A DNA stretch of 64,000 bases from assembly GCF_000204055.1 (NCBI RefSeq), contig NW_006768839.1:62001-126000 (forward strand). Reading direction: 5' to 3'. The notes under the pieces were generated by a model that saw only the letters and a program-made list of their open reading frames with translations, did not search any database and was not told where the DNA came from. The DNA is from Melampsora larici-populina 98AG31 (lineage: Eukaryota > Basidiomycota > Pucciniomycetes > Pucciniales > Melampsoraceae). The position numbers and the translations under genes are program-made. This document shows positions 58,551 to 64,000 of this stretch, piece by piece (positions within the stretch are counted from its first letter, which is position 1; each line of letters starts with the position of its first letter).

Positions 58551-61151
58551 ATGAACAATTGGATCACCTTGATACTCATTATGTGGCAAATATCTCATAC
58601 TTGGGGGCTACCAATGGATAACTTTGAAGCCTTTCAGGTTCCTGAATACACACAAGATGGCTTTCAAACAGCAATCAAAGACATTAATCCAAGTGCAAGG
58701 GCTAGTCCATCCTTACAGCACACAAATCTGAATCACCTTGACTGCATCTCACATGGATTGATTCATGAAAACAACCACATATACCATACCACATCATCAT
58801 ATAATCCCTTTGAAGAATTTGAGGGTTTGAGTACAAGTGGCCTAAGGCTACATGAAGCTGGATATTTGCAAGGAAGCCAAATCCCAGAAAGATCATTTAA
58901 TGAATTCACTCATAAAAACCCAAACTATTTTACATTGGAAGATCCACTTTCAACATCCATCAATCCCATCAATCTGGATTTACATACAGAGGATGGAGTA
59001 AAAAATCCTTTAGATGGTACCGAATGGTTAGATGACTGGATCCAAAAATTACAATCTCCAAAGATCTTGCATACCCTACCTCTGGATAGTGGACAAACCA
59101 GAATCCGTCCTTCAACCTTCATTCCTAGCAAAGTAAACACTTTAGAATTTCAATCCACACCTCTCCTGGAATCCGGAGACTTTCACAAGTCCCAAACACA
59201 ATCTCCACAATCATTTCTCCAGTTGTCACAATTGATAGACAGCTACATGCATGAATGGGTGGAACCCAACCAGCTGTCTGCTCATCAATCAGACGTTGTA
59301 CAGGACAGCTTGATAAATCATCCTTTCATTCCTATTCTTTCCTCCTCAGAGGATTTGTTGGCCTCAAATCATAACACACCAATGGAAATCTATCCAGGAG
59401 ATCAAAGATTTTCTTCTCTATCTCAAACTGAAAGAAGACATAATCTATCCAATACACTCTTTGCAAAATCTAACATCATGAATGTCAATGATATTGCTGA
59501 AGATATGAGTGGTCAGAAGCACCATTTCTCAACGGTGGAATCTCAGGTGTGGGCCTTGGGGGAGGAACCACAACAACAAAAACATATACTTTCATCATCA
59601 AGTGTGGCTATAGAGGAGAAACTAACAGAAATAGTCCCAGTGACCCACGGTCCTTCTTCATCAATGTTGGATCCAGATGGGTCTGTATTCCAAGAAACAT
59701 CAATGGCCCCAAGCATGGATAACATTGCAAACAAGGATCAAGAGAAAAAGACCATTGTGAATAAAAGGAAAAGGCCTACTTCACCGGGGTTGCACAGGCT
59801 AAAGTTAACTGAAACAGTAACCAAGAGCAATACTGAAATTTCCGGAACTAAGAATGGTTGGATTTACCAATATCTCAAGGGCTCAAAAGACCATGACCAC
59901 AAGAGATTATTTCCAAACTTGATGTTCCTGATCAGGGATTTTGGTGAATCAGATCATGCCTCACATGTCACTCGTAAAGTCCATATGGTTCTTCCAGGGC
60001 TACTAGATTTGAATGAAAGTTCTCATAAAAGTGAGCTTTGGACCATGATCAGAAAGTCTCAAGAAGCTTTGAATATGCCCTTTATCAACCTTTTATTAAT
60101 CTTACACCCTGAAACATCTACTCAAGACGGTTCCAAAGATACACTGATTCAAGATGGATTAAACTTCTTGAATGACATGAATTCTCAATGGTTTTCTTTC
60201 AAAGTTAAAAAAGACTTGGAGGCCTGGGAGGTTCCCCCTGACCATCACTTTGATGTATCAGAACCATTTTCTTTCCTGCAATATGTCTCAGAATTGTGGG
60301 GACCATCAAGACTTAGTCTGACAAGTCTTTGGAAAGTGTGGAAGAGATGGTTCAGGAGCTCTCAATACCCAAGTAAACACACTGTTGTGGGAATCAATCA
60401 ATTTTCTAGGTTAATTGCCATCAACCTTGTAAAGCTGAAATCAAGAACCAGTAAAAGTGAGTTTGACACAACATTAGAACACAGTTACTTGAACACATGT
60501 CATACACTTCAGCTGGAAGAAAATAGACCTGGAATACTTGAACAAGCTAGTGTGGGTGGCAGGTCCCCATGGTCAGAGTTGTACCATCCAACAATACGTA
60601 CTGGTAAATATCAATATGAAATGTTAACACTACGCGCTGAAGCAGACAAATGTTTTGACCATTTTCAGGAAGCACTCAACTTTAAGTGTTTGTCTGGAAA
60701 TCAACAAAGTACAAAATGCTTAAAAAGAGTTGAATCATTTGTCAGGATGATCTACAATGACCTTACACCATGCTTCCTTGGTAGCCTTTTGGCTCTGAAA
60801 TCAAAATTCAAGAGCAGTGCATCCATAGAAGATTTAATTGATGATGGTTGGATATTCTTAATCAACTTTTTTGGTTCACTTACAAAACCATATGGGTCAA
60901 CTGAAACAGAGCTTAAGGAGGTTGATCTGGTTGAACAGGAGGCTATGCTGAACACATTGAAATTCCTTGAGAGGTCACATATTTCAGGACCTTTCCCCTT
61001 GAGAACGGTCTTCTCACTTGTAATGGCCTGGTTGAAACAATCTTCATTTCTAGACAAGGCCATTGTTCAGGACTTGGAGGAGTTCTTAGTCATTGTCACA
61101 AACAGTCATGCTATAGATAGGTTCCCAGTCATGGAAACCAAACACAGCTAG
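58551..61151 (+). CDS. Large secreted protein of unknown function
   Basis: A single exon encodes 866 residues. The start context AACAAAAATGAAC is good and CTCTATATAACACC lies about 110 bp upstream. The N-terminus MNNWITLILIMWQISHTWGL is a signal peptide, cut near residue 19-21. Residues 20-400 are Ser/Gln/His-rich and poorly ordered. KRKRPTSPGLHRLKL (about 401-415) resembles a nuclear localisation signal. Residues about 430-866 look folded and helical, with conserved-looking aromatic blocks (SLWKVWKRWFRSSQYPS, INQFSRLIAINLVKL, GWIFLINFFGS) and few Cys. I recognise no catalytic motif. Large secreted orphans of this style are common in rust genomes. An effector or matrix role is inference only. 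Confidence 0.7.
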   Translation: MNNWITLILIMWQISHTWGLPMDNFEAFQVPEYTQDGFQTAIKDINPSARASPSLQHTNLNHLDCISHGLIHENNHIYHTTSSYNPFEEFEGLSTSGLRLHEAGYLQGSQIPERSFNEFTHKNPNYFTLEDPLSTSINPINLDLHTEDGVKNPLDGTEWLDDWIQKLQSPKILHTLPLDSGQTRIRPSTFIPSKVNTLEFQSTPLLESGDFHKSQTQSPQSFLQLSQLIDSYMHEWVEPNQLSAHQSDVVQDSLINHPFIPILSSSEDLLASNHNTPMEIYPGDQRFSSLSQTERRHNLSNTLFAKSNIMNVNDIAEDMSGQKHHFSTVESQVWALGEEPQQQKHILSSSSVAIEEKLTEIVPVTHGPSSSMLDPDGSVFQETSMAPSMDNIANKDQEKKTIVNKRKRPTSPGLHRLKLTETVTKSNTEISGTKNGWIYQYLKGSKDHDHKRLFPNLMFLIRDFGESDHASHVTRKVHMVLPGLLDLNESSHKSELWTMIRKSQEALNMPFINLLLILHPETSTQDGSKDTLIQDGLNFLNDMNSQWFSFKVKKDLEAWEVPPDHHFDVSEPFSFLQYVSELWGPSRLSLTSLWKVWKRWFRSSQYPSKHTVVGINQFSRLIAINLVKLKSRTSKSEFDTTLEHSYLNTCHTLQLEENRPGILEQASVGGRSPWSELYHPTIRTGKYQYEMLTLRAEADKCFDHFQEALNFKCLSGNQQSTKCLKRVESFVRMIYNDLTPCFLGSLLALKSKFKSSASIEDLIDDGWIFLINFFGSLTKPYGSTETELKEVDLVEQEAMLNTLKFLERSHISGPFPLRTVFSLVMAWLKQSSFLDKAIVQDLEEFLVIVTNSHAIDRFPVMETKHS

Positions 61152-62359
61152 AAAGTGTATCATTTTTTCTGGTACCCACTTTTATCCTTAAACAATCCTT
61201 TTTTTTTGAATTTCATTGTTATTTGTTGTATCAGTCATCTCATACAGTCTTCTGTTAGATCTACTCAATAGCTTAAATCATTTCAAGTGAAGGATGAGTC
61301 TCAAAGGGTTTTTCTGGATAATCATTAGCCCTTACAAACAAGCATAACTCAATCACTTGTCATAGAGTTTTGGTTTGGGGTAGTGGCAGAACCTTTTTGC
61401 AAGAATTTATCTATGAAGACCAAGTCTTCAAAGCTACCAAAACACAATGGTTCTGGCATCTGTTCAAGAAATATCTTATTTTGTTTTACATTCTGTTTTT
61501 CTTTGTCTCTTGCTTAATGTCTCTAATCTCTTCCTGATAGTCTACAGTGCTGTGATTGAGCTCCTCAAGAGTTACACTCTTGTGGCAATTTGCACAGCTT
61601 ATAGACCAAACTTGGTGATCATTCAAGTACACAAGTGTTAGACTGATTCTATGTAGAGTATGTACAAAACAGTTTGTTTAGTTCAAATTGTTTGATTGCT
61701 TGATAATGATACTGTAGTGTTAATCATGTCAAAAGACACCTGAAGATTCACGTTCTTTTAACTGGTATCACACTCAAAAGTACCAAATAAGTTGTAAGTC
61801 CCTCCAAGGACAACAGAGGGTGGGAATTAGTCAGGAGTTTTGATATTGGTAGGGAACTATGAAAAGCTTATATAGGTTGGTAGGATTTAACCTTGGTAGG
61901 AATGTGATGCGTTTAAGATTGTAATATCAAATGACTTGAAAATGGATTCAAAAGCAACAATGTGAACAGTCACTTCCCTCATTATGTAGATCATCATACT
62001 CATCAATGGCCACACTCAGGCTTTATGACTTGATGGACCAGTTGTGTGCTGATACACAAATAAATATCTGAAATCAAAATGTTTACTTCCTGGGTGGAAT
62101 GAGACAAAATGTCAGCCTGAGACTTAAAACAGGTGGCTTTAAGAGAATCAAAGCTGAATACTTGTGCGCTTGATGTGTCTTTATTGGCTTTGTTACAGTA
62201 TCTTACTGAAGTAAATTTGAGCCTTCATAAAAAGGAGCTGGCGACTCCATGTTGTCTTAGGTGCGGGATGGCTACCGCTGCCTGATACTCGCTGAAAGGT
62301 CTGTTCCGATCAGGGTCTTCTGAGGTAGGTACAAGAGTACTCCTGTCTCAGGTATAGGC

Positions 62360-62520
62360 AGTCTAGTTTCTATGTATTAATGAAGAGACATCTTTATTAA
62401 TAACAATCTTTGAAAACATCTTGGACAGTGGAAGGTAATCTATGTCTAGTTTCTACGTATTGATAAAGAGGTGTCTTTATCAATAATGATCTTCGATAAC
62501 ATTTTGGACGATAAGATGAG
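62360..62520. repeat. Two diverged tandem copies of about 92 bp
   Basis: GTCTAGTTTCTATGTATTAA...ATCTTTATTAATAACAATC at about 62369 recurs as GTCTAGTTTCTACGTATTGA...GTCTTTATCAATAATGATC at about 62451. Each unit has an internal inverted pair (ATTAATGAAGAG / TCTTTATTAAT). Confidence 0.65.
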
Positions 62521-62899
62521 GTAGATGTTGGGATCTTTAGTTCAATAACGACATTCTTTAGTGAAAAGATACACGATAACAGTTATAAAAAACAGTAAGA
62601 GTCAAATAACAAAGATAGGATCAATAAATTGGATACAATCTAAGTTAAAAGTATGCGCTGGTTTTTTAGTAAAAAGTTATAGAGTTTGATTTCTAAAAGT
62701 AAAGTTGTTGCTTGGTAAAAGGTTGTTCTCTTCCTTTTGGATGCAAAGAATTGTGGCTTATATATCAGAGCTAGGCATTTGTTCTGCGCTAGACTGTCAG
62801 GGTTTTCCTGGATGCTGTCATCAGGGTTTTAATCTTGAAACACGCAACACCAATAGCTCGTCTCTTAGGGTCAATCAATATCCCATCTTGAGACTACAC

Positions 62900-63190
62900 C
62901 ACAGAGGTGTCTCACCGTCTACAGACGGGCTAGCCAGGCCGGCGGCAGACGGCCAACCTTTGCAGAGGGGCAGGCCGTCTCCCGATGGGCCTCACGGCAG
63001 GCGACTGTCAGACGCCTGCTGAGCTCGCCTGCAGCCGGCCTTGTTTGCGCCTGCTGGCGATCTGCAAACCGCCCTCAGACGGCCACCTACCTCATGGCCG
63101 CCTGCAGGCGAGCTCAGCAGGCGCGTGACCCAGCTGCCGACGAGCTGCAATTTGGCCTCAGACGGTCAGCTGGGTCTTGGACCGAGACAC
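62900..63190. repeat. GC-rich palindromic island
   Basis: In otherwise AT-rich DNA this stretch of about 290 bp is strongly GC-rich. CGCCTGCTGAGCTCGCCTGC at 63014-63033 recurs inverted as GCAGGCGAGCTCAGCAGGCG at 63103-63122. CAGACGG occurs at least four times. No coding frame is supported. It is probably the core of an unfamiliar transposable element. Confidence 0.65.
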
Positions 63191-63275
63191 ATTGACGGGG
63201 TTTTCAGCACTCGGAACCGGTTTGACCGGTCCGAGTCAGCAAATAGGGGTGGGCGTCAGGCTCAGGGATGGGTCA

Positions 63276-63301
63276 GGCTTAGCTCAGCTCAGCTCAGCTC
63301 G
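63276..63301. repeat. AGCTC pentamer microsatellite
   Basis: Five consecutive units of AGCTC. A shorter CAGCT run occurs near 29822-29838. Confidence 0.75.
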
Positions 63302-63439
63302 TGGGCACATAAACAGGGGAAATCGATGATATTCATTTCACAGTTTATTTATTTGACTATAAGATACAATTTGTAATTACATGGTTGAATAATTCTTTAA
63401 ATGATCAAATGAATAATTTTTTCAATTTGCTAGTCGATT

Positions 63440-64000
63440 CTGTCAGTGGTTATTCCTGCTCTAGGGCCTCGGAGGGAATTGTGAGTTGTTGTGTATTATA
63501 ATATTCAGATGTGTCGTTTTGATCTTGAGCTGCGATCAAACCCAAAGGATGTGCTTTCAAAAAAACTATGAAAAATCAAAATAAAACTCGGAATCGGTGC
63601 CTCTTTAAGAAAACTTTGATATTGAAATTAAAACTTACATCCATCATTAAGTAAGCACCTTGCTCAGCAGCAATTCTTTGCAATCTAGCATAATCCCAAT
63701 CATGTGGACAAGCCAATGCACTACAAATCAAAAGTTAAGGTTTGACAACTTTGATAGTTTTTTCTGAATAAGCATAATCTATTGATTTATTTGTAGGATC
63801 GATATGATAAGGAAGTGTTTGAAAATAATTTGCCAAGGCTGAGATTTTTTCTTTTGCAGTATAAAATCTATGAATTGTATGGCCTCCAGCTGATAGACCT
63901 AAATTCATGACTCGATGTTGTGGTTCAATTAAAGATGTAGATCCTGAAGAAAAAATAAACTAATCAGCAACCGATGTCATAAAAGATGATGTTGAAAGAA
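63440..64000 (-). pseudogene. Broken serine hydroxymethyltransferase fragment
   Basis: On the minus strand, after an acceptor (TTTCTTCAG, exon from 63943), the frame reads EPQHRVMNLGLSAGGHTIHR, then YFQTLPYHIDPTNKSIDY, a TAA stop, LLICSALACPHDWDYARLQR and GAYLMMD. A donor-like GTAAGT follows, then AHPLGLIAA and, in another frame, TTTHNSLRGPRAG. These match serine hydroxymethyltransferase blocks in order (RxMGLxLPxGGHLTHG, YFESxPY, KLLICGASAYPRDWDYAR, VDMAHISGLVAA, TTTTHKSLRGPRAG), the last being the PLP-lysine region, where the Lys is Asn here. The stop, the frameshift, the changed GGHLTHG motif and the absence of the C-terminal half show a pseudogene. The 5' part lies beyond the window. Confidence 0.8.

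Larger units (their letters stand above)
61152..63425. other. 2.3 kb without a gene
   Basis: The 3' flank of the secreted-protein gene is followed by repeat-derived DNA; the tandem duplication and the GC-rich island are listed separately. From about 62220 the sequence looks like part of an LTR or other long repeat. Confidence 0.45.

Overview
The window looks like AT-rich nuclear DNA from a basidiomycete, most probably a rust fungus (Pucciniales; a Melampsora-like genome is my best guess, from gene style only). The evidence is: genes split by many 50-110 bp GT-AG introns, a two-HMA-domain copper P-type ATPase, a JmjN-ARID-PHD-JmjC demethylase, families of secreted proteins, and large intergenic spaces packed with Class II transposons and MITEs.

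Layout. 1-543: 5' part of a basic, low-complexity gene running off the left edge. 544-4920: intergenic DNA with several TTA-flanked MITEs, including a 54-bp element made only of its inverted repeats. 4921-10514: an 11-exon KDM5-like histone demethylase. 10515-12204: Tc1/mariner wreck and the promoter of the first esterase-like gene. 12205-40940: three dispersed copies of a secreted type-B carboxylesterase-fold gene (12205-14981, 21626-24333, 38211-40940). The copies have been pushed apart by a dead Mutator-like element (15221-20096), a nested PIF/Harbinger complex (29627-35123) and a large fold-back element (35642-37071). 42983-46525: CCC2/ATP7-type copper ATPase. 46526-54233: mostly repeats, with a hAT transposase wreck and a retroposed fragment ending in A32. 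54234-55300: secreted Nudix-like protein. 55301-58550: repeats, including a hAT MITE filled with a TATAG pentamer array. 58551-61151: an 866-residue secreted orphan. 61152-63425: repeats and a GC-rich palindromic island. 63440-64000: a broken serine hydroxymethyltransferase (minus strand) running off the right edge.

Main points. (i) In all three esterase-like paralogs the fold motifs are kept, but the nucleophile Ser, the acid, the His and the oxyanion-hole glycines are all replaced. They look like a maintained family of secreted pseudo-esterases, and homologous promoters were duplicated with them. (ii) The dead Mutator-like element appears to encode a GCM-type zinc finger, a MULE DDE core and a C-terminal domain with ubiquitin-specific-protease Cys and His boxes. 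(iii) The secreted Nudix-like protein regains its RELYEETG box only when one intron is removed; secreted Nudix proteins are known effectors in rusts. (iv) The Harbinger complex holds an apparently intact two-gene autonomous element inserted in a MITE, with a 277-bp deletion derivative 75 bp away.

Exon boundaries were chosen by eye from GT/AG sites, frame and family motifs. No alignment, expression or database search was run.
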